Of a stretch of 64,000 nucleotides of DNA, positions 1 through 11,322 are shown piece after piece (positions within the stretch are counted from its first letter, which is position 1; the number at the start of each line of letters is the position of its first letter). The notes beneath the pieces are model-generated. The model saw nothing but the letters and a program-made list of their open reading frames with translations, was not told the DNA's origin and did no database searches. This DNA is from Plazaster borealis (Eukaryota > Echinodermata > Asteroidea > Forcipulatida > Labidiasteridae), in contig CM037463.1 in NCBI GenBank assembly GCA_021014325.1, positions 7,199,001 to 7,263,000 on the forward strand, in the 5' to 3' direction. The translations under genes and the position numbers were made by a program.

Positions 1-345
1 TCAAACCCCTGGCCCTACTGAGTGAGGGGGGGGGGGGAAGGAAAATCTTGGAAATAAATGGAAAGCAACCTTCCCAGGTCTTGGAATATTGTTGCCCCTT
101 CAGGTGTTCTCATTCTAAATAAACTATTTTCGTTCTCAAGGAAAAATAACCTTGCCCAAAGACTTCACACAAGGACAGAATTCACTGTGAGCCAACAGTA
201 TACGTATCACACTCTTTTCAAAATAGATTTTGAGTTAAATTGGATACAAAAATTAACAAATTTAAATAAGTGATGTACTTGATAAGTTTTGTTTAGTCTT
301 TTTGCAGTTTGCCGAACCTCCCTTCCTCTAAACCCTGGCCCAACT

Positions 346-470
346 GAGCCCGATTTCATGGCTCTGCTTACCGCGGAATTCTTTGCTTACGGCGCTCAGT
401 AAAGCACATAGGTCTACAGGCCTGCGTAAGCGCAGAATTCCGCGGTAAGCAGAGCCACGAAATTGGGCCC
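346..470. repeat. Family D foldback (CATGGCTCTGCTTACCG)
   Basis: GATTTCATGGCTCTGCTTAC and its inverse enclose 125 bp. The arms of about 35 bp match through CGCGGAATTC. Longer relatives lie at 30925-31174 and 51692-52521. The outermost bases resemble family C. Confidence 0.75.
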
Positions 471-968
471 AGATTATTTAAATTAACATCAAAACATCAA
501 ATGAAAATACAATAAGCCTTGCCTTGTACAAATCCTCCATGCTTGTGATGAACATTGTGCATCATATAATAAAGCAGAACGTTAGTTACCCAAAGAACCC
601 ACTGGCCAGAGAGGGCCAGGAGTCTAGGTTGTGTCACACAAGGCAGTTTGAGGCAATCTCCAAGAAGAAAAACATTTATAATTCAGTTTCCACATCATTT
701 TCTTTGGGAATGTATAGGAAAAGCATACAAAAATTAATCTTGTGCTTTTGAAGCTTTCCTTTTGCATGCAGTGTGTTTGGTTGTCTCCAAGTTGCCTGCA
801 AAATTTGCCTGAATGTATCCTCCCCCAATCTCTCCATCCCTCAAAAGAACAACTGTTCCCCACTTAACAAACAAAAATTAATTTATTGGAGAGACCGGGA
901 GACCGCCAGCATTAGGGCTAGATACAGTTAGCTCTACATTTGTACATAGATGGAGACCACTAACATTA

Positions 969-1042
969 GGGCTAGATGACTCAGTTGGTAGAGCGCAGGC
1001 ACGTTAATCCAGAGGTTGCAGGTTCAAATCCTGCTCTGGTCA
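969..1042 (+). repeat. tRNA-like head of SINE family 1, copy 1
   Basis: The sequence folds like a tRNA. It has a 7-bp type acceptor (GGGCTAG), Box A TGACTCAGTTGG (977-988), GTT in the anticodon place and a perfect T stem GCAGG/CCTGC around TTCAAAT, with Box B at 1021-1031. The acceptor end and anticodon stem have mismatches. The same body recurs at 53519 (+), 50851 (+, damaged), 39238 (-) and 28582 (+, fragment), so this is a SINE head, not a tRNA gene. The unit is preceded by a GGGAGACCGCCAACAT segment, partly duplicated here at about 905-968. Confidence 0.75.
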
Positions 1043-1173
1043 ATTTGTCTTTGCCCAACCCTAAAATTAACTAAAATTTACCCGGTCAGTTTCCCTAGTG
1101 GTTTATTACTTGTTATCAACAAAATTGCGATTTGTTGATTTGTTGATTAGCTTTTTTAGCCCAGAGGAACTGC

Positions 1174-1260
1174 TGTGGGCTAGTAAAAAACCACTTCTCA
1201 ACTTGCCCTGTGGGCTACTAAAAAACCACTTCTCAACTTGCCCTGTGGGCTACTAAAAAA
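1174..1260 (+). repeat. 35-bp tandem repeat, 2.5 units
   Basis: Units at 1174-1208, 1209-1243 and 1244-1260 begin TGTGGGCTACTAAAAAACCA; the first two differ at one base. Confidence 0.85.
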
Positions 1261-1869
1261 CTGTGCAACCTACATGTTTGAAATGCTCATATTTCTTCCT
1301 TTTCAGATGTGAATAATAAAAAATTAATGTATTAATTATTTTTTAGTGTGTGAATGCAACTTCATTTGACCATTAAACTGGTTGTGATTGCTACCATAAA
1401 AACATCAGAAAGATACATTTATGACAATACATTTATGCTAATAAAATTAAATCTGGACTACGGAAACTTCCTGGGGGCAAGTAAAATGCACAGTTTACTA
1501 GCCCGGTGGGCTACTTCACAAAATGCTGAAGCGCAAGACCTGCGTTCTCAAGAAAACCTAGAATAGGGAGAACCCTTGCTCAATTGTTTACAAACACCAC
1601 CCCTTTTTGAATCAGTGAGCATATTAAGACTCTGTTTCCGGAAAACAGAGACTATTTCTGATGGCCCCTTAATGCAACATCATCCCAACCGATGGATGTT
1701 GCACATTTTCTGGATTAGCAGAGCCAGCGCAGGATTGACCTAAAATAACCCCTCCCTGAGCATGAGTAGACGGTCCACGCATGACATCCCAAGAAATTAA
1801 AGCCACATGATCCGAATGTTATTAATCAATCATGTTTACCACATGAAATCATGAGAGGAATGTTGTTTC

Positions 1870-1906
1870 ATGCAAATTCCAGCCTACTGCGGCTATAAAA
1901 AGCCGC
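1870..1906 (+). promoter_or_regulatory. Octamer plus TATA box in a palindrome
   Basis: ATGCAAAT (1870-1877) lies 16 bp before TATAAAA (1894-1900). The TATA box is centred in the perfect inverted repeat GCGGCTATAAAAAGCCGC (1889-1906). Octamer followed closely by TATA is a known core promoter arrangement, for example in histone H2B genes. Upstream at about 1815-1850 are AT-rich homeodomain- and forkhead-like motifs. No expression evidence is available. Confidence 0.35.
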
Positions 1907-1950
1907 TCCAGAAACACAGCGGAAGAAAATCAGTTTTTGTGTAGGTGTTC

Positions 1951-2061
1951 ATGGCGCACAAATTGGATGAAAACATTCACAGGTTGATATTTTTCCCCCC
2001 AAACGGTCGGCACTCTCAGAAGTCTCGTCTCGCAGTGTTTGCCGCAATGTTTGGTCTTTAG
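1951..2061 (+). CDS. Possible 36-residue microprotein ORF
   Basis: ATG at 1951 opens 36 codons to TAG at 2059-2061. The peptide begins MAHKLDENIHRL, is moderately basic, and ends in a short hydrophobic segment (LAVFAAMFGL). I do not recognise it. What makes it more than a chance ORF is its setting. A TATA box lies 51 bp upstream (1894-1900), an octamer ATGCAAAT at 1870-1877, and AATAAA at 2119-2124 about 58 bp after the stop. The start context is mediocre (T at -3, G at +4). It may equally be the first exon of a longer transcript or mean nothing. Confidence 0.2.
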   Translation: MAHKLDENIHRLIFFPPNGRHSQKSRLAVFAAMFGL

Positions 2062-2239
2062 GTTAAATCATCCGTGTGCTTAGCCGTGACGGCAGGATCA
2101 AACAATCCCCCATCCAGCAATAAATTTATAGAGTGAAGGATAGAGTGATGGAGAGATACTAATCCTATTTCAAAGGGACTTCAAGGTTACGAGCCAAGGA
2201 TATGTGACAGTTTCATTAATGGATGGTGTTGAAATTAAG

Positions 2240-2613
2240 TTAAAGGTATCGTACACGTTTGGTAATGACTCAAAACAAATATTAGCATAAAAACTTACTT
2301 GGTAACAAGCAATGGAGAGCTGTTGATAGTATAAAACATTGTAGGAAACAACTCCCTCTGAAGTAACGTAGTTTTTGAGAAAGAGGTAATTTCTCACTCA
2401 AATAATAAAAACTTCTAGCAAGAAGTTTTTATTCCTATCTGAAAGCACACCAATTTGTACAGCAAGGGTGTTTTTTCTTTCACCATTTTCTTGCAACTTC
2501 GATGACCAATTGAGCCCAAATTTTCACAGGCCTATTATTTTATGCATATGTTGGGATACACCAAGTGAGAACACTGGTCTTTGACAATTTCCAAACGTGT
2601 TCAGTGCCTTTAA
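2240..2613 (+). repeat. MITE family A, copy 1
   Basis: A 374-bp non-autonomous element begins TTAAAGGTATCGTACACGTT and ends with the inverse of TTAAAGGCACTGAACACGTT, so the terminal inverted repeats are about 30 bp. It is internally palindromic around ACTTCTTGCAAGAAGT-type sequence. It contains short ORFs that recur in every copy and are not genes. Near-identical copies lie at 10291 and 45134. Confidence 0.85.
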
Positions 2614-3172
2614 GGGGAAAACTTGAAATACACTCTACACTGTAATGACATCAACGGTGCTGGTTTGACGGTATGAGATACAAGATCCTCATTTTACTTT
2701 CACACAAACGGTACGGGACTTCGTCAAGTCTAAACCTGTTATTTGTCCCATTGGGCAAGGACCAGAAGATACACATGAGGTATGGGTTCAGGAGTCAATG
2801 TATCAAGGAATGTGATAACAAAAAATTAAAATAAAATAAAAATTTGACCTACCTACAATGCAAGACTATACATACATGCACGCGTGTTAACGAAACATGT
2901 GTTCGAGACCTCTATTTAATTAGCTGTAAATTTGAACATAATCACGACGGATTGATTATTTGATTGATTGAAAGAGTCTAATTAATGTGCATTGTACAGT
3001 TGCTCAATACAATGTAAACATTACATGAACACGCATACGTGCCAACATGTACATCACATCCGACTACTGTGGATAAAAGTACACATGCAGGATGCAGCTA
3101 GTAGCTACATGTACACACACTAGAATTCATGTACATGAACGAGGCAAAATTATTTTTTTAAACATTAACTAT

Positions 3173-3560
3173 GTCTCCTGACGATGACCAGAGCAAGCTA
3201 GTCGAAACGTTGAGACCTATTTAGACTCACTCCGCGTCAGTGTAGTTATTAACGAGAAGTCCCCCCGATCCTCATAGCGAAAGTAGTAGTCCCGTCCGAT
3301 TTCCTACCTCCCGCCCAGGTAGTAGTTAATAAGAAGGACAGTTCTTTTCAGAACTGCGAAGTCTCCCGAATTCCAAATATTCTACTCTGCGGAAGTAGAA
3401 TAATATAGCAAGACAAGTTCTCATAGAACAAAATTTACCTAGCAAGTAGATTTAAGAACTGAGAAGTCCCCCGAATTCCGAATATTCTACTCTGCGGCAG
3501 TAGAATAATAAATAAGCAAGACAAGTTCTCAAAGAACAAAATCTACCTAGCAAGTAGATA
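3173..3560 (+). repeat. Hammerhead-bearing dispersed repeat, copy 1
   Basis: The repeat starts with the hammerhead-like core (3173-3216) and continues with GAGAAGTCCCCCCGATC, CCTACCTCCCGCCCAGGTAG, TTCTTTTCAGAACT and AAGTAGATATACACATGG. A unit of about 110 bp (ACTGCGAAGTCTCCCGAATT ...) is repeated twice within it. A second copy lies at 58610-58905. This gene-less layout with hammerheads suggests a Penelope-like or retrozyme-like element end. Confidence 0.6.
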
Positions 3561-5551
3561 TACACATGGTGTTACCGCAAACCAACTATTGTTTATCCCC
3601 ATTCATTTTCTGTACTGTGTTTACTGTTCCAGAGTGTTTGACCCTTAACAGCACATTTATCTCACCCTCTCTGTTCGAAACAGTGTCCAATTCTCTTCAA
3701 ACAAAATGCTTCTGGGTAAGGCCTGAAATTACATGGAGGCCATGCAGGCCATGGAGGCCATGCCCTCTGTTGCCCCCAGTCTTTGGCTTGGTGCCCCTTC
3801 AAAAGTATCCCATAGACTTTAACATTTTCTAATGAAAGGAGCCCTTTGCAAAATGAAAATGGCCTTGCCATCTCAAAGATGAAATTCCAGGCCTGCTGGG
3901 TGACCACTTGCACAATGCACAGCGCACAACGCGCAGCGCACTTACACACGCCTATTCTGTCCGCCATTTTGGGAGTCAGAGTGTAAACAAAGGAATTGAC
4001 TCCCCAAATGGTGGAAATGGTAGACGCGCATTGTGTGGAGGTGCGTTACGCGTTGTGCAAGGGGACCTCATTTATATCTTCTGCACTAATTTAACAAGTT
4101 TGTAAAACACAAACGAGAATACAGACTTCTTCCATTTAAAGACAAAAATCCATCCCACAGGGAAAAGTTACATTTCTCTTGATTAAGAATCATACATACT
4201 TGAAAGTTTTATTAGAATCTCCAATAACAAAATCAAATGCCACTACTCAATTTCATTCTCTAAAATCTCTCCAGGTTGTACATGTACCTAAAATATGTAT
4301 GAAAAGTAAATTTATCTAGGCAATACACACCCCTCAGTAAACAATTACACATTTCCAGAATCTTTGTGCGTCCCAAAGTAACAATACTCAATAAAGAAGG
4401 GGGGTTCCACAAAATCAAGAAAAAAATACATTACCTATAATTCTTTGAAGGTTATTAATTAAGTTAAAACTGTAACGCTTTCAATGGCCAGGCAGAAGAA
4501 AAACAACCAGTAATTAGGTTTCTTTTCCCGCCTCACTATTTGCAGGAGACCCTTTCATCGTCGCACGAAACCTCTCCAGGGCTTTCAAATAAGATGGGGG
4601 CTTGCTTTTAGTGCATCTCGCAGGACAACTAGACGAGGCGGCATTATGAATCACTGGTCTTATCAAATTTTCGTTTTTTGGGGGGGAGGTAGTCATCATT
4701 TCAATAATTATATATTAAAAAAAAAATTGAGCCAGTCGGTAAAATCCCTCCTAAATTTAAAACCCCAAGGGGCGGCTGAGTCATTTGCTAATTGTTGCTG
4801 CCAAGCCGCAATCTCTCTCCCTCCCATCTCCCGACCTGAGCTTGGTGATAGTATCTGTTTCAAGTTTACGGTTGGTTTCAGTATATGGAATTTCTAAAAA
4901 AAGACTGGTAAATTTCATCAGCAGATTTACTAGATAAAGAAGCTGAGAGAGCTTTACTGGAACTCAAGTCATTCATTCATTTGGCATATTAATATTTGCA
5001 TAAAATGGAATTTATTAATTTTTTCCACTGAAGATTAAGTGTGTCCAAATAAATTCATTCGAGCAGGTGTTTTTTTTATTACTTTCACAAGTAATGAGTT
5101 TTCTTGAGATTTATTGTTAGCCAGAAGTTTAGATTGTTTTATATTTATATATTTTGTTACTTTTCAATTGTATTTATTTATTTATTTTAAATTCATTTTT
5201 AAATTTTTACTATTATTATTGTTATTATCTTACTTTATTCATTTCCTCTCTTTTTTTCTTCTTTTTTTTCCTTTTTTTTTTGGGGGGGGGGGATGTTCTA
5301 TGGAGGTTCTGCTTCAAATTTTGAAATCATAATATTTCTTTTGTTTTAATAATGTTCTGTATGAGCAATTTTGAATACCCCCCATGTTCCAAAATGCGAG
5401 CCCAATATCTGCCTCCTGGCTACAGCCAGAAACATTAGATGTCAAATCTTTGTCTTCCGAAAAAAAGGGAATTTTCCCCCAAAAATTCAAACCGAAACAG
5501 GCCTGAAACATCAAGGAAGGAGGTAACAGAGGCAATTGCCTCCATGCAACT

Positions 5552-5744
5552 GGGCCCAATTTCATAGAGCTGCTTAAGCAGAAAAAAACTGCTAAATAAA
5601 CAATTTATGCTTAGCAAAAATAAGCAGGATACCAGCCACAGATAGTACATGTGAGATGGTATTTTGGTTGGTAACCTTATTCTGGTAAGCATCATTTTGT
5701 TGTGCTGAGCTACTTTTTACGCTTAAAAGCAGCTCTATGAAATT
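5552..5744. repeat. Family C foldback, copy
   Basis: GGGCCCAATTTCATAGAGCT to GCAGCTCTATGAAATTAGCT, 193 bp; the terminal GGGC at the right end is eroded. It sits directly beside a GGCAATTGCCTCCATGC dispersed repeat. Confidence 0.75.
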
Positions 5745-8700
5745 AGCTCTACAAAACTGTTGCACAGCATATATAGCACCATGTACCAATTTACATTCAG
5801 TACATACATTGTTTCAGTACTACAGGCATGCAACTGCAGTTTTTCAAAAACAGGAGAGTGCCAGGCGCAGCATGACTTCGTACGGTGTTTTTCAAATTTC
5901 AATGGCGCGACTGAGAAACCAAGAACGAGGAAATCAGCTGATCAGCTGAAAAAATGCAAGTCTGACACTAAAAACTCCTCATAAAATTCATCAAGATTAT
6001 TTCTTCATTGTAAAAACTGCTTCAAAATCATAGTGTGCGTCTTTCCCAGAGTAGTTCGGATGCAAACAGCATGCGTTTTGTTGGGAAGATACATGCATTT
6101 GGCGAGTTTGTTCCTGATTTTATAGCCATTTTAAACTCATAGTCATTTTAATTAAATTATGAAATTTCAAGTAAACATCCTCAAAAATGCACTGAGCTTC
6201 GAGCACAGTAAAGATCTTACAGCACTGAGCTTATAATTAAATTCAAATTCAGATTTATTATTTTAAATTTTATTTCCAGCTTTTAAACGTTTCAAATGGC
6301 GTACCTTATCTTTAAGAAGCCAAAGTCAGGGATCCATATGGCGAACCTTCAGCCCGATAATCCCCACGTCAGCAACCAAAATAACACCATAAATCACCAA
6401 ACAGATTCAGCCAAACTAAACTCTCACGGTCAACAGTACGTGATCACATAGGCAGAGCTCCTCAGATTCAAGAAGAGAGCGAGAGAAAAAAAAAAAGACA
6501 AGACGAAAGGGCTCTGTTTTCACTGAAAACACTTCACACAGGCCATCTCCAGATGAATTGATGGACGAGGTAAGACGCTGGTAAGATGCTGCTCCTTATC
6601 CTCTTCGTTGCATCCAATCACTGCACCTGAGTGATACACACTAGACCATCCTTCCCCCCCTGTGCAGATTCTCTCAAGACATTTTGTTTCTTTCAACTTG
6701 ATTTCACTCTAACAAGAGGTGATCTCAGGGTCTAGGTACATTAACTACACAATGGCTCGTGTCTTTTGTGGTTATCGTTTTCCCCTGGTTCTTCATCCCC
6801 TCTGATGTTCATGATCCTTATTGATTTTAAATTATATGAGAAATGTCCGGACGAGTCATGCAAAGAAAGAGAGGGGGGTTAAGAGACTTTTACAAGGGGT
6901 TCGTGCTCGCACATTCGTCGGGATCCTGGTTGCATTTCAATTGTTTTCCAGCCCTGTGGCTATTAAACCTACTGCCATGATTGCACTCGATCTGTGCGGC
7001 ATCGTCCTGCGTAATTATTATTTTCTCACTTGGGAGGGTTTAGGGCTACGGCTGCTGATAAATGCAAATTTCTGTCGGGGGGGATCTCTAGAAATTAACA
7101 AATTAATCCAGTTACTGTGTTAAAAGAATTGGATTCACTTTTCTCTGTGGGATTTTATCACCTATGATCTTCTTGTGTGTGGGAGGAGGAGGGGAAGAAT
7201 TTGATGGTGAACATGTAAATTTGTAATTCTGGATTTGCTGGTTATGGGAGAACTGTCGACGAACCGGCATCCGAGTTGTATGAATTGTTTGCATCCAAAT
7301 TGCTTGTTTGAACTCAAAAGGAAAATAACGCAGATTTAAAATCAGGAAGATCAAATACAGTCTTTTGTAATTAAAGGTTATCACTTCAGGATCAGAAACT
7401 GAGACATCTTCCAATGTGTTAATGAGGACTGATCTTTCAGTGTAACGTACATTTTGAGCTCAAGAAAAAATATGTGTTTCAAACTAATTATCTTTTTGCA
7501 AAAACGTTTAATGCCCTCTTTTTTTTACAAGAGGGTTTTCCCCAAAGGCACATTTAGACTTTGAGAAAGACTCTACTCGGGTAGACAAATGAGGTCATTA
7601 ACAATGTGTGTATTCAGTTCTATTTTGATGTATTATGTCAGACACGGTATTTCTTCCCAATGCAACTTGATAAAAACTATAAAACATGCTGTTGCACATT
7701 CTTAAGTGTATGCGTGTTCACAGACTTCACAGGGAAAGTGTTTTCTGTCAAATGTCTGTGGGTTATCATCAAAGTTTCTTCAATTTTTAAATTTTTTTTC
7801 CCCTTTAAGGTAGGGTCATCATTTGTTTTTTGTCAACGTAATGCTGATTTATAGGCAAAATTATCAACAAAGATAAAATGTAAGTCACCTGTGAAAGTTT
7901 CAGTTAAAACAGTGTCTACTTGGTGAGAAAACAGCGAAAACCTGTCACAGTATTTTCATCAAGAACATTGAATCCATCCACGGGTACAACAGCATCTCTG
8001 GCCGTATTGAGGGCAGCACTTAAACGGACACCGCACAACTTTCAAAAAGTCGCCTACAGGGGATCTTGGGAGATATTTTTAAACATACTTTTATTGATTT
8101 CTAATTGACAGGGGGCACTTCAGAGTCAGACAAAATATTTTTGCAGAATACTCACTACCATTACCATCTTTATAATAGGTAGGCTTTCAGATAATAATTA
8201 AACATTTTTTTGGGGGGGTCAGTACCAAGATATGAACCTACCTTCAAAATGTAAAATACAACATTTTAAAAGGAGCTGGAGAGTCTATATAGGCTATGCA
8301 TTGAGAGAGTGGAACTCAATGAAAATAAGCCGCAGTAGACTCAAGAAATAAGCCGAGGGAAACCAGTACGGAAGAGAGAAAATTCTATTGAACCTAGAAT
8401 CAATATTAACAGAGACCACAGTCTGAATTGGTCTGGCATTGACCCAGACACCATTACTATGTACATACACAAAGGTCAAGGTGTTGAGAAATGTGCATTA
8501 CGCCCAGTTTCATGGATAAGCAGGGCCGTATATCGTAACACTGTTAATGTACAGTAGAAAGGACAAGGTGCAAAATTTGAACAAACCGAAAGGAGGTTTT
8601 TTGCAACGGAATCACTGTACAGTCATATTGTCATGTCACTCAAATTTTGTCTGCAATAAACCCATTACATGATGTAACTTGCTAACACTAACAGCATTAT

Positions 8701-9264
8701 ACACTATGAACAAGAAATTCTGCTGGGGGAGGGGAGCCACCCCCACAAACAAAATTTTGCAAAGAAATATTACCAAACTTTGCTCAGAAAAAAATTAAAA
8801 GAGAAGTTGTAGTCACATATAAAATCATTCCATTTCAGCTGAAAATGCATTTTTCAAAGCAAAGAGGACTATTTCTGCTTTCAGCGCTACATACTAGGCT
8901 GCATTTAGGGGCTACAATTGCTTAACAATAAAATGCTGCTTGAAAATTATTGGTTGGTTTACACCACAGAGCAAGGGTCCTTGCTGTATGGTTAAACACA
9001 CAAGTACTCGTCTTTGGTTTGGCAAAAACTTTGGGCTAAGCATAATCATGCACAATGTACTCATATAATGCTCAGTAGCTCAATGAAATTGAGACCAGCT
9101 GTCAATCAATCAGTGCATAAATAATTGGATGACCACAATGTGTTCTCTGGTTCCTCACCAATCTACATTCCAGCATGTCTCAGAAGCTAGAGGAATCAAT
9201 CTTCTACGTACATGTAGTACTAGAGGGTTTAATAATAAGTAGTCTTGGTGCAAGACGTTACTTG

Positions 9265-9639
9265 TTAAAGCATCTTTATACATTTGGAAATGACTCTGAA
9301 AATGAATGGCAATAAAAACTTACTTGGTAAGAACATGGAGGTACAGGTGTAGTATAGCAGCAACTTTGGATAGTATAATGCATTTTGAGAAACTTTTCAC
9401 TTCGAAGTACTGCGGTTATGGAAAAAGATATCACTTTTTATCCCCCAAAATTTGAATCTGAGATTTAAATTGTGTATTCCAATCGCAGATTATTCTTCGT
9501 GCGTGGACAAATCGCTCCAGATTTTTTGTAATATCTCAAAAACGCTACCACCTTTTGAAATGAAATTTTCACAGGTATCTACAACTATATAGGATTGAAA
9601 CAAATAGTTCCAATTACCGAACGTGTACAATCCCTTTAA
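9265..9639 (+). repeat. MITE family B, copy 1
   Basis: A 375-bp element runs from TTAAAGCATCTTTATACATT to CGTGTACAATCCCTTTAA. Internal landmarks shared with the other copies are ACTTACTTGGTAA, TATAATGCATTTTGAGAAAC, ATCACTTTTTATCCCCCAAA and ATATCTCAAAAACGCTACCA. Confidence 0.8.
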
Positions 9640-10011
9640 GTTACCATACGTTACATGCATGCCGACCCGCTGTTATTCAACTCACCAATAGCGGGCGCAA
9701 TTCATGTACATGTAATGTTCCACGAACATGACTTAGCCCATGTGGGAACCGCCCCTCAGGAGCATCTGCTAGCGGTGACTAGTTGGTTTTGTATAGTAAT
9801 ACTAGTGCGATGATCATGTAACAAAGATCCGCTGATAACATTTTGCCCCAAGACTAATTAATAAGCAGAGGGGGTTTGCGATGATCGCAAAATCCTGCTT
9901 GAATATTTTGGTTGCCATCTTAGAACTATACACGAACATGTCAGAGCATGGTCAACAAAAGAAAACACGCTTCGCGGTCCAAGTGTAAGTACCAGGCCTG
10001 TAACTTCACAA

Positions 10012-10042
10012 TTATTATTATTAATATTATTATTATTATTTA
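10012..10042 (+). repeat. (ATT)n microsatellite
   Basis: ATT repeats interrupted once by AAT. Confidence 0.8.
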
Positions 10043-10290
10043 TTCAACATAATTCACATGACAATAAAACAAAATAGTGTAAGACAATGATTAAAATGAC
10101 AATTGAACAGAAGGACAAAGATACAATAGAGCCAGCAGTAGGCCTACATGCCAGGAAAAGAACAAGTTAACCTAAAAACTGTGGCCCGAAGGCCTTCGTT
10201 TCCAATGCTCCTGGCTATCAAAGAATGTTACTAAAATAAAAATAAAAATGTTACTTTTGTTTTGAAACGGGGACTTTCTGTTGGAACATC

Positions 10291-10663
10291 TTAAAGGTAT
10301 TGAACATGTTTGGTAATGACTCAAAACAAGTATTAGCATAAAAACTTACTTGGTAACAAGAAACGGAGAACTGTTGGATGTATAAAACATTGTAGGAAAC
10401 GACTCCTTCTGAAGTAACGTAGTTTTTGAGAAAGAGGTAATTCCTCACTAAAATAATAAAAACTTCTTGCAAGAAGTTTTTATTCCTATCTGAAAGCACA
10501 CAAATTTGTACAACAAGGGTGTTTTTTCTTTCACCATTTTCTTGCAACTTCGATGACCAATTGAGCCCAAATTTTCACAGGCTTGTTGTTTTATGCATAT
10601 GTTGGGATACACCAAGTGAGAACACTGGTCTTTGACAATTTCCAAACGTGTTCAGTGCCTTTA
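10291..10663 (+). repeat. MITE family A, copy 2
   Basis: Same length and order as the copy at 2240, with a few substitutions and the terminal CCTTTAA changed to CCTTTAC. Confidence 0.85.
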
Positions 10664-10943
10664 CAGAAGGGGAACCAAAGCCAAGACCGACAGCAACAAC
10701 AACCATGATGTAGTTCCAGGCCTGAGGTACTGAATATAATTATTGATCAGATTCAGAGCATGAACAGCTCACCTAGATGTCTGGCTTTGGGTGTATTATC
10801 GACGGGTGTTACGCACTGGTGGTACATGTATCTTGTACACGTAGAGCAAACATGCCTTGAAAGCATGGTTAGGGAAAAGTAATTCTAATAAATGGTGCAA
10901 GGGCATGCACACTCACAAGACAAATACAGACACAGACTGATCC

Positions 10944-11322
10944 AGGGTTCTCCCTGGGATTTTTTCAAAACTGGGGGTGGGGGGGAGGGGGCATTCTGGA
11001 CTCAAATTGTTGAAGTTTGACCAGAGAGCATACTGTTCAAATTGAAACAAGGTCCTCGGAATGTTTTCTACTTGGTGTTTATTTTCGGTTTTAAAAGCCC
11101 TAACCCTGTGAAATCTAAGACACTCAAAATGGTTTTATCTTGATGTTTTTGGTGTATTTGATCTAAAGTCAAACCTAAAAAAACAAACAAAAGCAAATTA
11201 AATGTTTTGGGGGTTTTTGCGTATCAGCCGAAATTCGCGCGTATCAGCCGAAATTCGCGCGTATCAGCATACAATTCGCGTGTAACCGCCCGATACACTA
11301 GCTTATGCATTGGGAGAACCTT
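10944..11322 (-). mobile_element. AGGGTTCTCCC family, inverted copy
   Basis: AGGGTTCTCCCTGGGATTTT to CATTGGGAGAACCTT, 379 bp. The interior matches 34317-34612 in reverse. The CGCGTATCAGCCGAAATT unit is present as a short tandem array (about 11217-11275). Confidence 0.6.

Noticed and set aside
969..1042. Genuine tRNA-Asn gene
   Set aside because: GTT is in the anticodon position, but the acceptor and anticodon stems have mismatches and several diverged copies share the same non-tRNA flanks, so it is a SINE.
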